The notes: generated by a model from the sequence alone, not told the origin. 64,000 nucleotides of DNA from Pardosa pseudoannulata (GCA_032207245.1 JAGEOH010000206.1:1-64000), one strand, 5' to 3'. Numbered from the stretch's first letter, positions 13,901-27,687 are shown. Numbers and translations: made by a program.

Positions 13901-15056
13901 CAAATATTATCAGTATTAACCTTCTAAAAATAATAATATTCTAATCGAGATTAGTTTTAGGCTATAAAAATATTATTTTGGTTTAGAACAAAATATCTGT
14001 ATAACGAAATGTCAAAAGGTAACAAATATATTAATGCTACGGATCTCCACAAGAGGACTCTATGTGAGGTCTACTTACAACATGGTTACCTTTTGAAACG
14101 AAAACTTTTTTTTAATTTTCAAGACAATGTGCGAATGTTAATTCTTATGTCACATTTTACAATATAAAAATGTATGACATAATAGGCGTGCGAGGAAGTC
14201 ATGTAGTGTACACAACAACTTTTTTAATATAGTTATGCAGCACACAAAATAATTTATACAACAGAATATTTCCAAAGACATTTATCCCCTGAAGATGTAA
14301 TTATTTATACTAACAATATGCATAAACAATTAAATGTATATTGATGTAATTATCATAGAAATTTTCAAAATAAGGTAAAATAGTGCCATCATCAGAAAAT
14401 TTGTTTTTCAACTTACTTAGTTTGCCTTTACACTAATTAATCAAAAATATAACAGAAAATGGATCTAAGCATATTTTTCAATTATTTATACCTATCAATT
14501 TGATTACAGATTAAATTATTCATAATGTTTATGAAATAAACACGAAGCACGAACTGTAATTTTCATTCCCTACAACTGCCGAAGTTTCACCTAAAAAGAA
14601 TATCTTAGAAATTTTAAGAACAGAATAAAAAGGTAGATCATAGATATTCTTTATCCATTTTATTTGTGGAAAATAAAATTTGTTTAATATATACATTCAA
14701 CGGGTAATTGGTATTGTTTTCTATTGTGTATTAAAAATCAATATTCCAATTACTGAAAGATAAAACACTATGTTTGTAAATAAGAAATTTGGCAATGATA
14801 AAGTAGAATAAAATGGACAAAAAAATTTATAATATGACCTCTTGTGCTAAGTTGTGTAACGAAAAATCGAGTATAAACTACATTTATCGCTGCTCAAGTG
14901 AAACAACTAATTATATAAAAAGGTTATCTGTATTCAATATATTAGTTTCTAAATTCCATTTCTTATAGTTTTACAAACTATTATTACTTTCTATGAAATA
15001 GTTACTTTGAACGTAAGTCTAAGCAGCGTCCACAAACAATATTATATTAAAAAAAA

Positions 15057-15272
15057 AACCCTGAAGTGATTGATCCATTTCTCGAAGCTCTCTTTGAACA
15101 GTGTGCTAGATTACAGAAGCACTTGTCAGTAACCCACATGGCTGCTGTGACTGATCACCTGTTTGATTATAGCGAGATCGTAGACCCATTGTCATGTACC
15201 CACGTAGCTGCTGTTGCTATACTCTATTTTGAAACTGCCAGTAAAAAGGCCCGCTATGATTTAATAAGTTAA
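15057..15272 (+). CDS. Unrecognised GC-richer open frame, possibly a fragment
   Basis: A frame of about 70 codons follows a poly-A run and lies in sequence clearly richer in GC than its surroundings. It has no ATG start; the codon at 15066 is GTG. The product reads like ordinary protein, with an acidic-aromatic start (IDPFLEALFEQC) and two similar words, SVTHMAAV and SCTHVAAV, about 30 residues apart, hinting at an internal duplication. It ends in TAA. I do not recognise the family. It lies in the 1 kb absent from the other duplication copy, so it may be part of an inserted element or a retrocopy. Confidence 0.25.
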   Translation, partial: NPEVIDPFLEALFEQCARLQKHLSVTHMAAVTDHLFDYSEIVDPLSCTHVAAVAILYFETASKKARYDLIS

Positions 15273-16351
15273 TGTGTAATTAGTAACAGGAAAATGATCC
15301 CACGTTAGAGACATTTTCTAAATAGTTTCATAAAAAAATACATCGTGTTAGTTTTCTACAAGAAAGGTAATTAAATACGTCATAGCTTCTGTAACATTCC
15401 AAATATTAGGTATATAGCATTAAGTATAATTTATCACAAAATTCTCTTTTTCCTTTGAAAGAAAACCATTTTCTAAAAATTGTAATATGCAGGATTACAA
15501 CAGAAGGATAACAGTTTTTTCATTTATCTTAATCTATTAATTAAATGAATAGCCATTTTCTTTAATGCATTCTAAAAAATAACATAAACTGGGATTTGCA
15601 TGTTACAATTGTTGTTATACCACCTAAATATGAATCATTTAAACTTAATTGAATAGAAAGATACAATCAAATCTTTATTTTTTTATTTCCAGAATAGACA
15701 ATCTGAAACATGCACATAATTGATAGTCTTTTCCATCGTCTGTCATACAATTCTGTGTTCCGATTTGCATAGAAATAAATAAGTGTATGTAACAATGAAT
15801 CGAAATAGAAAAAATACTTATTTTGAAGCTTGTGTTGTGCATTTATGGTAAAATTTATTATATATCATCCGTAACAAAACTGCCAGTCTATGATATCTCA
15901 TACATGTGTGCAAATTTAGCAAACATAAAAATTGATTTTCGTCTACCAGTCGACGATATCAACAGCTCAAAAGGCAAAACCGAATAACACAGAATCAATC
16001 ACAGTCTGGATTCTCTGACTTCTCGTTTCTGGAAACGTATAGAAGATTCCTCAAATTTTCAGAATGATGGGAAAAATACTTATTGAACACAAAATTTGTT
16101 TTTTACTTAATTCTTTCATCAGTTGCAGTTTCATCTATTTTCAGTTGGCAACTATCTGACATTCAACGAGATACAACTTCATTGTGCCTATCAGAACAGT
16201 CTCATTTTGTTAACTGAATTTCTGTTCCAATAAACCAACGAGGAATTGTAACAAGTGTGATAGGGTTATATTTTTAAAATAACAAATTACGGATCTATAT
16301 TTTGCCCTGAATTAAGCCTGAAATTTGTTTATATATAAATATATATTTATA

Positions 16352-16490
<139 letters not shown>

Positions 16491-17624
16491 TTATGTATTT
16501 ATATTTTCTCTTTATTGTATTATGTGCAATAAGAAATAAGCTGCAGAAAAAAATGTCTGACAAGATTAAATAATGGAGTTTTCTTTATCATTAATACTAA
16601 TCTTTCGCTATATTTCCTAAATACAGTACTAAATACAGTACATGTATTCTAATTACTATATTACTGCAATATATTAGTTCTCTGCTGTGAATTTCTAACT
16701 TTAAAACTGCTCCAGACTGACAACCTCTGCTCTATAAAATTAAACTATGGATGTGTTATAAAAGATATGTTTGAATCCGAAGAAAAATTTCAATTGTTTT
16801 AATGATTTTAAGAATAAAATCAAAAAAGTAAGCCATTACCAAAATTTTTTTAATTTTTCATTTTCAAACTCCTGATATCCCTTAATAGGGAATTTCAGAC
16901 GATTGTTTAGGAAACCGGATGACAAGGGATAGGAAAAATCTATTATGTTGTGAAAAATATTTATTAATCAACTCAGTTATTATTAATTATATCATTAATT
17001 ATAGATTTGATATTATTATTAATTATACATTTGATTATTACTTATTTGATACATGGAGTACTTGATAAATTTGATTCATACTATTAATTTGATTATTTAT
17101 TAATTATTAATATAATTTATGAATTTCATTTGTAACGTAATTTTAAATCTTTTTACCATTTTACAAGAAATAACATTCTTTGATGCAGTATGAAAATCTC
17201 ATCAACTAAACTGCTAAACAAAATAGTGTTTATTTATTCGAGGCCTTCTCAAAACAGGAGCATGTAAATTAAAATAATTTTAAATCTCAACAAAGATGCT
17301 TGAAAAATATATTTGTATAAAACTCTGGATGATCTCAAATTATCTAAATGAGTTAAAATGAAAAATTAAAAAAATATATTGCGTAAATTGGCATCTGTAA
17401 TTCAAAGGAAAGAGAGAAAAAAATTATTGAACATGATGCATGCAAAATGTAGAAAACTATGTTATAATATGTATGAACTGTGAATCAGTCATTAAGAAGA
17501 CTGAAATTTATAATATTGCTGTTGAAAAACAAGTTGCTCATAGAGACCTTAAAATACCTAAAGACTTGTAGAATACCTATAATATATATAATATAGGATA
17601 GTAGAATACCTATAGCACGTAAAC

Positions 17625-18727
17625 ATGTATTCTTTTCCAGATGAAATAAATTTGAATAAAAAACTGTGAAATGTCCTCACGATATGTGGAACAAACATTT
17701 TAAAATCCACAAGCAAAACAATATCATGTATCTCACTTGTCATGGTTGTTTTCTTGCATATATCAATCATACATATTTCTTCTTTGAGTTTGATACATTT
17801 AGTAAAAGTTGGAAATAAATTAAATGCATCCTTCTTTCATCAGACTTTGGCATCTTTCTTGTCAATTGCGTTTGAAAAGGAAACATATTTATAGTATTTT
17901 GGTTCAAATATACGGTCCACGAAAGCTGTTGAATATTCCAAATGGCAAATTCTCGCTATTTATAAATATAGCTTTAGTTACTACAGTGTTAATTGTCTTA
18001 GCAGAAATCAGTGCAGAAACCTTCACGTTAATAACAACAGATAGTAAGTTTCAAAAGTTTTGGACCTATGATTGTAATATAAAGAATCAGTCGCTCCGAA
18101 ACTTTTTATTCGTTTTTGGCCCATTATCATACTTTACACTCCTTTTATGGATTCCTCTCTTAGTTGTACTTTCCCTGAGCACAATAGAATAACGATGTGC
18201 TGACATATTAAATAATATTAGTGGATGCATGAAGAAACTTTTAGATAAAAGAGATCGGAAGGATGCAGTTTACGTCATAAAATTATTTTTTAAAGTTTAT
18301 GACATGTTAGAAGAAGTGAAAAAACTTTTTTTCTATTCCGTTGCTTCTACTCATCATCTGCAACTTCCTCATGCTGTTAACGGGTTTGTTAATTTATCTT
18401 GTTTTTGAGAACCGATCGTATGAAACAAACATTGAAATGACATTTATGTTGCTTGCTCGTTGTTTCTCCATTCTTTCATTAGGAATATGGGACCCTCTTA
18501 TTCCCGAAATCCTTGCAGAAATCAAGAAATTGACTCGTAAAATTGTAGAAATGAATAAGAGGAATCCATTTGTCGACAATTTTTGTCTGTATTATTTCGA
18601 GAAATTTGAGAAGAGTGACATTGTGTGTTTAACTGGCTATGGAATGTTTGATATTCAACGGAATTTCATTTTGAATGTTTTTGGAGCAGTACTTACTTAC
18701 GGTTTATTAATTATAAATCAAAAATGA
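17625..18727 (+). pseudogene. Gustatory-receptor-like pseudogene, type A, multiple lesions
   Basis: This is the close duplicate of the receptor at 10.8 kb. The start ATG at 17625 gives MYSFPDEINLNKKL and then a TGA at 17667-17669 where paralogs have TGG (Trp). There is a short deletion near 17850 with frame loss, a TAA near 18191 replacing Tyr in the IEYRC motif, and a further frame change near 18334. The C-terminus is well preserved: the MFDIQRNFILN stretch is followed by LTYGLLIINQK and a stop. Its intact end shows what the 10.8 kb copy has lost, and its broken front complements that copy's intact front. Confidence 0.88.
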
Positions 18728-19039
18728 TTACAATGGAAATGTGAGCAAAGAATATGTGCATTACCATGACATATTAAAAACTTATATATTATTATTTTAA
18801 TGTAGAAATGATCTCTTTTTATAAATTTAGTAATGATATACACACTATTTCCCCAAATGCATTCATCCCTTGAAGAAATCGACTTATTTTGGGCTAAGAA
18901 CTGTTTGGAAATAGATTACAGAAAGAAATATCAAACTAATGAATGCATCATCACTACGTAATATCATGGTATCTATCATGTACAAAGAGAAGATTTAAAA
19001 TTCAGTGTTTATTGCTATTTCAGGTATTTCTTTAAAGCC

Positions 19040-20384
19040 TGTGTTGTTGTTACTTATACCCCTGGTGTAGGACGAAAAGGCCTCTACGGGTCAGATACTC
19101 ATAGATCACATTTTCTTCATCCCACAGCTGCCTCGAGGAGGCGCCAAGGCAAATAAGTGAGCAGGACTGGCAGAGAGGGGACAGGAACAAGGAGAGTAAA
19201 TTCAATCCCCATTCAAGATCCTCAGACGTTTAAAGTCGCCATTTCTAAATTTCGCCAAGGCCGATTGAAGAGCTACTGCTAGAAATCGACAAACCAAGAC
19301 CACTGGCGTGATACCAGTGGTGAAGCGGTGGAAGACACCATACAGAGAGCATGTTTGAGTATACATGTTCAGAAAATTTGAGATCCACGAAAGTACTCTA
19401 CCTCTAATATAAAACTCTTTATAATATTTATTTATTAATCTATACTTCCAAACCTTGTCAAATGAATTTGTTAGGTAAAGACAAATCTCCAAAGTATGCT
19501 TTCTTGGCCTGAAGTTTTGGGCATCTCTAACATTCTGACAGAAGAACGATATCTGGTTCATAGTACCATTTTCTCTTCTTTAACTCATATTGCTCAGAGA
19601 AATTAAGTCATTTGATAGAAGGTAGTGTGTTACTCCTCTCAATATTATGCTTTCTATTAGTTTACACATAATAAAAGTGAGAGAGATTGAACGGTAACTA
19701 TCAACAGAACTGGCTTCTTGTTGGGTTTACGAATGGCGATGACTGTGTTCGATTTCCACTGCTCTGGCAGTTTCCCAGTTGACCAAAAAAATTGAAGAGA
19801 TGGAGGAGCCTATTTTTGCCTAGAATACGCAAATGATTTAGGAATTGATCCTGAATTCCATGCTGGACAGGAGACTTAGTCAGATATTGGTATGGAAGAG
19901 CGTATTACAGTTCATCTGCTGTGAAATCATCCTCAAATAAAGGGTTCTCATCCTTGACATCCCGGCAGGTTTTCTCAAGTTTTCTTATAATTTAGGACCG
20001 CCTTTTGTCCGATCTGTCGAAAATCACTTTTTTTCCCTTGCATAATGTTGATCCAAAGCCTCACCTGCCTCTTAGTCATTTACCGGTACCGTCATTCCCC
20101 GTGGTATTGTTGGTATCTGCTTTACTGACTGGTATATTATCTAGACGTTTAGTCAATTTTCACAGCTTTGAATGTGGGGTTCTGTGGTCTAAATTCCTCC
20201 AATTCCTGCCAGTTTAAAACCCTTTATCTGTACATACCGTCTCTTTATTTCAGCAACAGTTAGTTTCTGGATATTTTTTGTTTCTCTTATGTATGAAAAA
20301 GTGTCTCTTCCCTTTATGCTTTCTTCGAGGAGGAGGTCTTTGCAGCTGAGAATATTATGAAGCTGAGACCATTCTCTCTCCAAG
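19040..20384 (-). mobile_element. Jockey-like non-LTR retrotransposon relic
   Basis: On the minus strand, words typical of a LINE reverse transcriptase appear in order. A GKLPEQWKSNTVIAIRKPN-like start of the polymerase domain lies near 19700-19780. Then comes a YLTNSFDKVWKYRLINK stretch (the usual DFSNAFDKVW region), then IRGRVLSWISNFLNMYTQ and YGVFHRF near 19300-19480. Frameshifts and stops break the frame, the PQGSVLSP motif is degenerate and no YADD box is left. The left end, near 19040, shows a taagtaacaacaacaca tail on the minus strand, which suits a LINE 3' end. The right boundary meets the tandem array at 20385. Confidence 0.75.
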
Positions 20385-22600
20385 ATAATACACTACAACA
20401 ATGTTATATATTTTCCAAAAGAAATAAATAGTAAATTCTCATTATATTTTGCATTTTTTATTTAACTAAATTTCTAATAGGTTAAATTAGTTTAGATTAG
20501 TAACACACTATAATGCGTCTTAAGGTACTCAAAAAAAGACTCAGCAAAAATATGACAGAAAATTTATATTTCATTCTCACAACCTAATTTTGTAAGTGAT
20601 TATATTTGAAATATAATGAATTATTAAACTGAAGAAAGACAGTAAAAAACAAAGTAGTTTGTATAGTATTATACAGTACTAAAGTGGTTTTATAAAGTTT
20701 CTTCAGATGATACATTTTTTAAAACTCAACAATCTTCAGAGTATTTTTTTTTAGAAAATGGATGTTGACTGAATAGAAATGGAGTTGTTCTTTATCTTCT
20801 TGATTTCAAATAACACTATTAGCATGGATGTTCGCAACTGGTCAGAATTATTTTTACACAGTAGTTTCCGATTTCATTAGTTCTCGTGTAGTAAGAATGT
20901 AAACCGTAGAGCTTTAAATGAAGCGAATTCAAACTAGAATATTGAAAAGCAAACAAAATACTCAGTGATTAATGTATTTATATTTTAATTTTATGAAGTA
21001 TATGGATTGAAAAATCCTTTATCTCTCCTGTAATGTCTTCATAATACACTACAATAATGTTACATATTTTGCAAAAGGAATAGATGGTAAATTCTCATTA
21101 CAGTTGAATTTTTTATTTAACTAAATTTCTAATAAGTTAAACTAGTAGTTTAGACTAGTAAGACACTAAAATGCTTATTAGTACTTAAAAAGGAGTAAAG
21201 ACTTAAAAAATACGACAGAAACACAAAAATATATTTTTTATTTTCACAATCGAATTTTGTAAGTTACTATATTTGAAATATATAGAATTATTAAACTGCA
21301 GAAAGAAAATACAAAACCAAAAAGTTTTTACAGTTTTATACAGTACTAAAATAGTTTTCTAAAGTTTCTTCAGATGATACATATCTTTGATTTTTAAAAA
21401 AATCAAAGTTGACTGAATGAGGGTGTTGTTATTTTTTATCGGATTTCAAATAACACTATCAGCATGTATGTTTGTAACTGGTCAGAATAAAATTTACTTA
21501 GTAGTTCCCAATATTATTTGCCCTCGTGTAGCAAGAATGTAGATCGTACAACCTCAAATTAAAAGAAGCCATACTAGAAAATCGAAAAGCAAACTAACTA
21601 CCCAATGATTCATATATTTATATTTTAGTTTTATGGAGTTTATGGATTAAATAAATCTTTATCTCTCTTGTGCTTTCTTGATAATACACTACAATAATGT
21701 TATATATTTTCCAAAAGAAATAAATAGTAAATTCTCATTATATTTTGCATTTTTTATTTAACTAAATTTCTAATAGGTTAAATTAGTAGTTTAGATTAGT
21801 AACATACTATAATGCGTCTTAAGGTACTCAAAAAAGGTGTAAAGACTCAGCAAAAATATGACAGAAAATTTATATTTCATTCTCACTACCTAATTTTGTA
21901 AGTGATTATGTTTGAAATATAATGAATTATTAAGCTGAAGAAAGACAGTAAAAAACAAAAGGTTTCTACAGTTTTATACAGTTTTAAAGTAGTTTTATAA
22001 AGTTTCTTCGATGATACATTTTTTAAAACTCAGCAATCTTAAGAGTATTATTTTAGAAAACCAAAGTTGACTAAATGCGAAGGGTATTGTTATTTATTAT
22101 CGGATTTCAAATATCACTATTAGCATGGATGTCCGTAACCAGTCAGAAATGTTTTTACACAGTAGTTTCCAATTTTATTAGTCCTTGTGTAGAAAGTAGA
22201 CCTTAGAGCTTCAAATTAAACGAAGCCAAACTATAATATCGAAAAGTAATCATTATTTTTTGAAAGTTTATCAAGTAAATAATTTTTTAATTCTCCTGTG
22301 CTTCCTTCCCAATTGATTGCAATAATGCTACATATTTTACGAAAGAAATAAATAGTAAATTCTCATTACAATTGATTCTTGGTTAAACTAAATTTCATAT
22401 AAATTAAACTAATAGTTTATACTACTAAGGTAGTAAAAGTCTCTTAGTATGTAAAAAGGAGTAAAAGTCACAACAAAAATACGACGAAATCACACAATGG
22501 TTTTTCAAAATCGAATTATGTAAGTGATTATGTTTGAAAAAAGTAAATTAACTGTTAAATACAAAGTTTGTACACTTTAAAAACGTGAAAGAAAAGTGCG
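20385..22600 (+). repeat. Tandem array of about 640-656 bp units
   Basis: Three full copies and one partial copy begin with ataatacactacaa(c/t)aatgtta at about 20385, 21041 and 21681, and with a diverged version near 22312. Each then carries an aataaatagtaaattctcatta stretch, ttaactaaatttctaata and a ctcagcaaaaatatgac-like word. No conserved reading frame is seen inside the unit, and A/T content is very high. Confidence 0.85.
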
Positions 22601-24231
22601 TGAAAGAAATAATATTTATAAATCTATAAATTGCGTTATTTTCTTTAATGACATTTACCACTAATAATTAAAATCAACTGAAAAATGTTTGTAACACATG
22701 TATTGAATTCTATAAGAGAATGCATTATTAAAATGAACAATAAACTTAAAGAAACACATAAAAAATAAATTTTGTATATCCTGACATTGTGTAGTAAAAA
22801 AGAAACTATAAAAGTCACAAAATTAATTTGAAATCGTATATAAAATAAATGAAAACATGTAAAGCATATAGAAAACAGATAAGGGAAATGGAAAAAAGTA
22901 ATAGAAAATTTATAAAAATACTAAACGACCCGATAGCCGTTGTCCTGTTTTAAAGAAGCAAATCCAAAATTTGTAAAATAATTTTTTAATAAATTATAAA
23001 TTAAATAATTATAAATTATGAACTATTATTTTAAATAAATTATAAATTATAAAAGATTTTAAATAAATTATAAATTCCATCGTAAAACCCCATTTTACAG
23101 ACACGGATAATTATACAAAATTGTTAGAAACAATTTCATCTAAAAATTCGTGCACATCGAAAATTACTAGTATTTCAGAAAAATTACAGAGAAAAAGCAT
23201 AAATAAAATTGAACAAAAATCCTATTTTCACTTTCATGATTTGTAAATAGAATATGAAACATAATGCAAATATTTTGTTTTCTACAAAAGTTATACACTG
23301 TAAGATGTGCTCTACAAAAGACAATGAGATACGAGTCTAGCGGTGTATACGTATTTCAGTTTTATGTACCTTATAAAGAGTGACACCACGTAGCATGCAA
23401 TATAATATTATATGGTAATAAATACATAAATTCAGTTTAAATTTAATTAAAATGGTGAGCAAAGTTTAAAGTCTTATATAAAATTCACAAAAAATATACC
23501 ATAATAAAAGCCAGAATGTTACAAAAAATTGTTTTAAAACTATATTGAGAAAGTTAGAATATAATAAAAATACTATATGAATATAGTGTAAAATAGTTAA
23601 CTAAGATCTTTAGCGAAACGTTGAAAATTTGGTGAAAAACTTTTTTAAAGCAATTTGCAGTAGTTTTGAACGATGATAATTAGTGAACGATATTTTGATT
23701 TTACAAGGAGTAGAAATATTAATACAAATAAGTTAAATATAAATTAGAAGGTAGGTAAATTTTTTAAACTGGGAAAACTTATATTATCTAATAGAATATT
23801 ATGAATTCTTTATCTTAAATCTTATATCTTAGATTTGTCCCATATTTTCAAAGCTTCTTTCATTTCTTCTAATTTTCATTCCTCAGCCACGTTTCCATTA
23901 ATTATCCTTTCACAAATTAATGAACTATCTTTAATAATATCTTAAAAATCGATTTACAAAATAAAAATGAGAGTCGTACTTAAATGAACACGAGCCGCAT
24001 TTGACCACCGTTATATTAGTCCGTGACGTTAATAGCAAGAATAGATATTTTGATAAAACAATACATATTTTTTGGTTTCACTCACTTCATTTTATTACTT
24101 CACTTTCTCTTGTACATGTAGTGTTTAAAAAATAGATAAAAATAAAACTTAAATCAAAAACTTACAGAAATGAAAATAAAGTTACAATTTTGCTATCATA
24201 CTGCACAAACCATTGAAAACAAATTTCGCAT
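22601..24231. other. Intergenic with short AT repeats
   Basis: 22978-23078 repeats the word aaataaattataaatta several times. 23082-23400 is homologous to 39210-39541. No gene is recognised in the remainder. Confidence 0.5.
23082..23400. repeat. Dispersed repeat shared with 39210-39541
   Basis: Both places share acagagaaaaagcataaat, the ctctacaaaagacaat word, agcggtgt and the c(c)tcataaagag(a/t)gaca(t/c)cacgtag ending in order and with similar spacing. At 39.5 kb this block directly abuts a Tc1-like transposase relic. This copy stops at about the same point without the transposase. Confidence 0.75.
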
Positions 24232-25339
24232 TTATTTCAAATTAATTATTAGCAATCCATGCGTAAGTAGACATCCAAATGCAGCGAAAAGTAGATTTTT
24301 TTTCTATGTTATTCATGCCTCCAGCTGTCATAAATATTATTTCTTTCTTTTCGATTCTTTCCAAGAAAGACAGAATTTTTGTATATTTCAGAAGGTATGG
24401 TCTGTGTTTTTCAATTAATCTACCACATGTTACCCGAATGTCTCTTAAGTGACTTGGTATGAGAGAGATGCATAACACATGTGCGATGAACATACAGCAA
24501 CCTTCGAAGCCATAGACAGTTAAGACCATTCTTGATGTAAATAACAGATCAGGAAACATCAATGAGCATGACAAAAAAATAAACACCTCTGCGAAATTAC
24601 ACAGCAAATTCATACATAAAATTGAAGAAAACACACTTATTAATTTCCGCACAGTTTCTATTATATGTAAATAGCATGACAATAATTTGAGGTAACCATT
24701 TCTGTCTTCCATTATAGCTACATTCTCTAATCTTTGGTTGAAAGTGGTGAGTATTGTACTAAAATGATACTGGACATGGCAGACTACCAAAGTTATAAGG
24801 ATGGGTGTGTGTGAAGGAAAGAAAAATGAAGAAAAGTTTTCAGTTATAATGAGGATATTCAAAGTTACAGTGTTTGTAATTTGATATCCAAAACACCATA
24901 CACATTTACTGTTAGAACTGTACATATTTAAATATATTACGTTTACTGCTGTGAGCACGAATATCAGAACAAAGTTGAGTACAATTATGACGTTAATAAC
25001 AGTGGTACTGCGGTCGGGTGGAACACGTAAAATACATCGATATCTAGAGGCATGTTCTAGAAGTTGCCAAATGGGATATATTTTACGAAACAACGAAATC
25101 CAAGTGAAAATGGTAATGAAGAAGAAGGATATAAAAGCACCAAATATTTTCCTAGCTTCACTGTGTTGACCGTATGAAAATACATAAAAGCGTAAAATTT
25201 TTAAAGACACTAAATGCAACGCACTTAAACTCATGATGATAGCTCCAAACCATGAAATGCATTTTAACTTCATGGAAACATGTTTGCTGCCAGTAATCCC
25301 GATTAAAGACATTGCATTCCACAAAGTATTGTCTTCCAT
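24232..25339 (-). CDS. Gustatory-receptor-like, type B, one frameshift near the end
   Basis: A membrane chemoreceptor by family resemblance. The start is the ATG of MEDNTLWNAMSLIG at 25337-25339; the frame stays open further upstream but with no ATG. About 337 codons are open and hold segments matching TM1-TM6, with WFGAIIM, the LFRKI loop word, TAVNVIYLNMYSS before the second extracellular region, TPILITLVV in TM4 and a YMTAGGMNNIEK-type motif before TM7. A run of 8 A (8 T on the plus strand, 24296-24303) then shifts the frame, so the open frame ends at 24242 as TYAWIANN. With 7 A, as in its paralogs, the other frame reads AAFGCLLTHGLLIINLK and stops at 24232. Either a sequencing error in the homopolymer or a very recent lesion. 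Single exon. Confidence 0.82.
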
Positions 25340-27026
25340 TTTATTGTATTTTCTTTCACTGTTCTTTTTTTTTACTGTTTTTGAACTTCTTATCAAAGAA
25401 AAAGCACTGTAGGGATATAAAAGTTTGTATAAAGTACAGCGTATTCCCTTCTATGCTTAACTTACAACGTATGTTGAATACTAGTACTTATTAGAATTGG
25501 TATCGACATTATATATTGAAGAATAATTTTTTTGTAGTCTTTAAACACGTTTCAGTCAAATGCAGAAGGATGTTTTTTTTCTTTCTGTAATTAAAATATT
25601 GTAAATTACACTCTGGGTAACAATTCATTAATTTTTTTTCCTTTTTTAACAAAATTTCTAAATGCACAACCTGAACTCTAAAAACTCTAAATGCATAGAA
25701 ACTAACATTTGATAGAGAGTAAATTTATAGTTTTAGGAAACGAAACTTTTGCCTTTAGAATGAGTTTGAAACAGACTCGTTGCTTTAATAAATTTTTTCA
25801 ACCATGCGCAATAATATTCTTATCAATATAGATCATTTTAGGTGTTTATTTTCTTGTGATTAGAAAAATTGATTTTTTTAACACAGTACAAGATAACAAA
25901 GGAAGTCATCTATTGTATATACATTTTCAACAAATTTCATATTCTACGCTTAGAAAGGTAAAAGAACAGGTTTTAGTTACCATTTCAATTTACCTTTATA
26001 CAACAGTGGGATAACGATCATTATATGAAATACAATTTACAGTTTGTGTTCTACATTTACTATGAAAATCATTCAACAATACGGTTATTGATCTAATTGA
26101 TTGATATAATTAATTCACACATTTCTTAAGATCTAATTTCTTTCATAATTTTTTAAAGGAGTAGTTAACATACAACGTAGGAAGTGAAGGATAAATTTTC
26201 TTTTATGCGGTAAACTGCTGTTTGTATTATTGTATATAGAAAATGACATTTTTCATTCTATAAATTTTTTAAAGAACTGATATGGACGTTTATGTGAAAC
26301 AAGAATAACAAAAGTTGGTTCCTTATTTAGAATATTCTCTTAAGACTTATTTCAAGTAAAGTAGCATATATTCAGAAAAGCGATTGTTGTGAGAAAAATA
26401 ATTAAAAGCATATCATTTTATATTGACATTGATGAGAGGAATATTCTTGAAAATATTGCTTTAAAGTTTCTTTGCAAACTCGTTCTGTAACTGCAAATTT
26501 GAAGGAGGTTTAATGTCGGGAGTGTTTTTTTATAAAATTAACCGATGTTTCAATTCTGTGAGGTTTAGAATATCATTATAATTTTATTGCCGTACTCTCC
26601 TGTGTTCAAGGTATCTTTTACAAACTGAGTGTTCAGTTCTAGACATCGAAAAAAAGGGACAAAGAAAACTATTTTTGATAAAATGTTGATAATGTTCAGA
26701 AGCTCAAATCCATAAAAATAGGATTTGAGCACATGAAGGATATGAACCTTGAAAAATAAATCTTTAGAATCTTAAAACTCGGAGAAATATTCCTCGAATC
26801 GCGGCATCGAAATCTCTAATTTTGGATCATAAATGTCTCAAAACAATAGAATTGTGTATGCGAATTTAGAATACTGAGGATTTAAGATACAATACTCATG
26901 CACAACTGATATTAGTAACAAAAGCATAATAGTATGTAGAAGGGTGGGAGTGTTGAGAAAGGAATTGAAGGAACACGAATGTATTTCATCAAGCCGCCTG
27001 TTGTTCCTCACAGCACTTCTAACTAG
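25340..27026. other. Intergenic, no gene recognised
   Basis: AT-rich. Short frames here are unconvincing. Confidence 0.5.
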
Positions 27027-27084
27027 ATACAATTACAAAATAAGATACAAGATAAGAAAATATTTGTGACACATTATAGGGAAA

Positions 27085-27203
27085 ATGGCCCTTCCGGAGC
27101 TTCCAATAATGCCTCGCTTGCACAATTTTCGTTTTCACCGTTGAGTTCTCGTAGGGTAAGTTATTCCTACAGTAGTGAAAGTGGTGAATCTTTAAAAATC
27201 TAG
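27085..27203 (+). pseudogene. Mini-ORF copy A of the 490 bp array, one base short
   Basis: It begins ATG GCC CTT CCG and is homologous to the 39-codon frames in units B and C, but is one base shorter (119 against 120), so the first half (MALPELPIMPRLHNF) and the second half (SSRRVSYSYSSESGESLKI, then TAG) are in different frames. The second half is also open far to the left in its own frame, back to 27027. The copy has diverged most between VS and GESLKI. Function unknown. Confidence 0.35.
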
Positions 27204-27567
27204 TACAGAGCAGTAATCGAATCTAAACTATCTTACGTATTAGAAACTTGTTTTCCTCCGTTGAATTTTCATGGTAAAGGAAAATGAATATATAGCTGGA
27301 TATTTCTAAATTAAAGTTTATTTTGTTCCTAAATATAAATAGAATTTTTCTGAAGTTTTTATCGAATTTTGATAATAAAATTTTGGAGATGAATTATAAC
27401 TACCTAAACTGTAGAATGTAAGATTTACAAGATCTCCATTTTATGTGGTTCCAATATAAAATAAATTCTCTGTTGTTAGTTTTCAACGTGAATAAAAAAC
27501 GCAAAACACTTTTAAAGAGTTTTTATATTTTGCAATACAACTCATCCATATTCCATTAGGTTTCTAA

Positions 27568-27687
27568 ATGGTGTTATCATTTCTTCCAGTAATTCCTCGC
27601 TTGCACAATTTTGGGCTTTTTCCTTTTAGTTCTCGTAGGGTAAGTCATGTTTACAAGGATGATGGTGGTGAATCTTTAAAAATCTAG
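27568..27687 (+). CDS. Mini-ORF copy B, 39 codons
   Basis: ATG to TAG, 39 residues. It begins MVLSFLPVIPRLHNF, continues GLFPFSSRRVSHVYKDDG and ends GESLKI. A pyrimidine-rich tttcttccag sits inside the start and an AGG-GTAAGT sits after SSRR; both look like splice sites and would bound a 50-base internal exon in the same frame. So this may be a small exon instead of a free peptide. I recognise no family. Conservation of length and frame with copy C is the only sign of coding. Confidence 0.3.
   Translation: MVLSFLPVIPRLHNFGLFPFSSRRVSHVYKDDGGESLKI

Noticed and set aside
19202..19561. A standalone 119-residue gene on minus
   Set aside because: It is one open piece of a broken reverse transcriptase.
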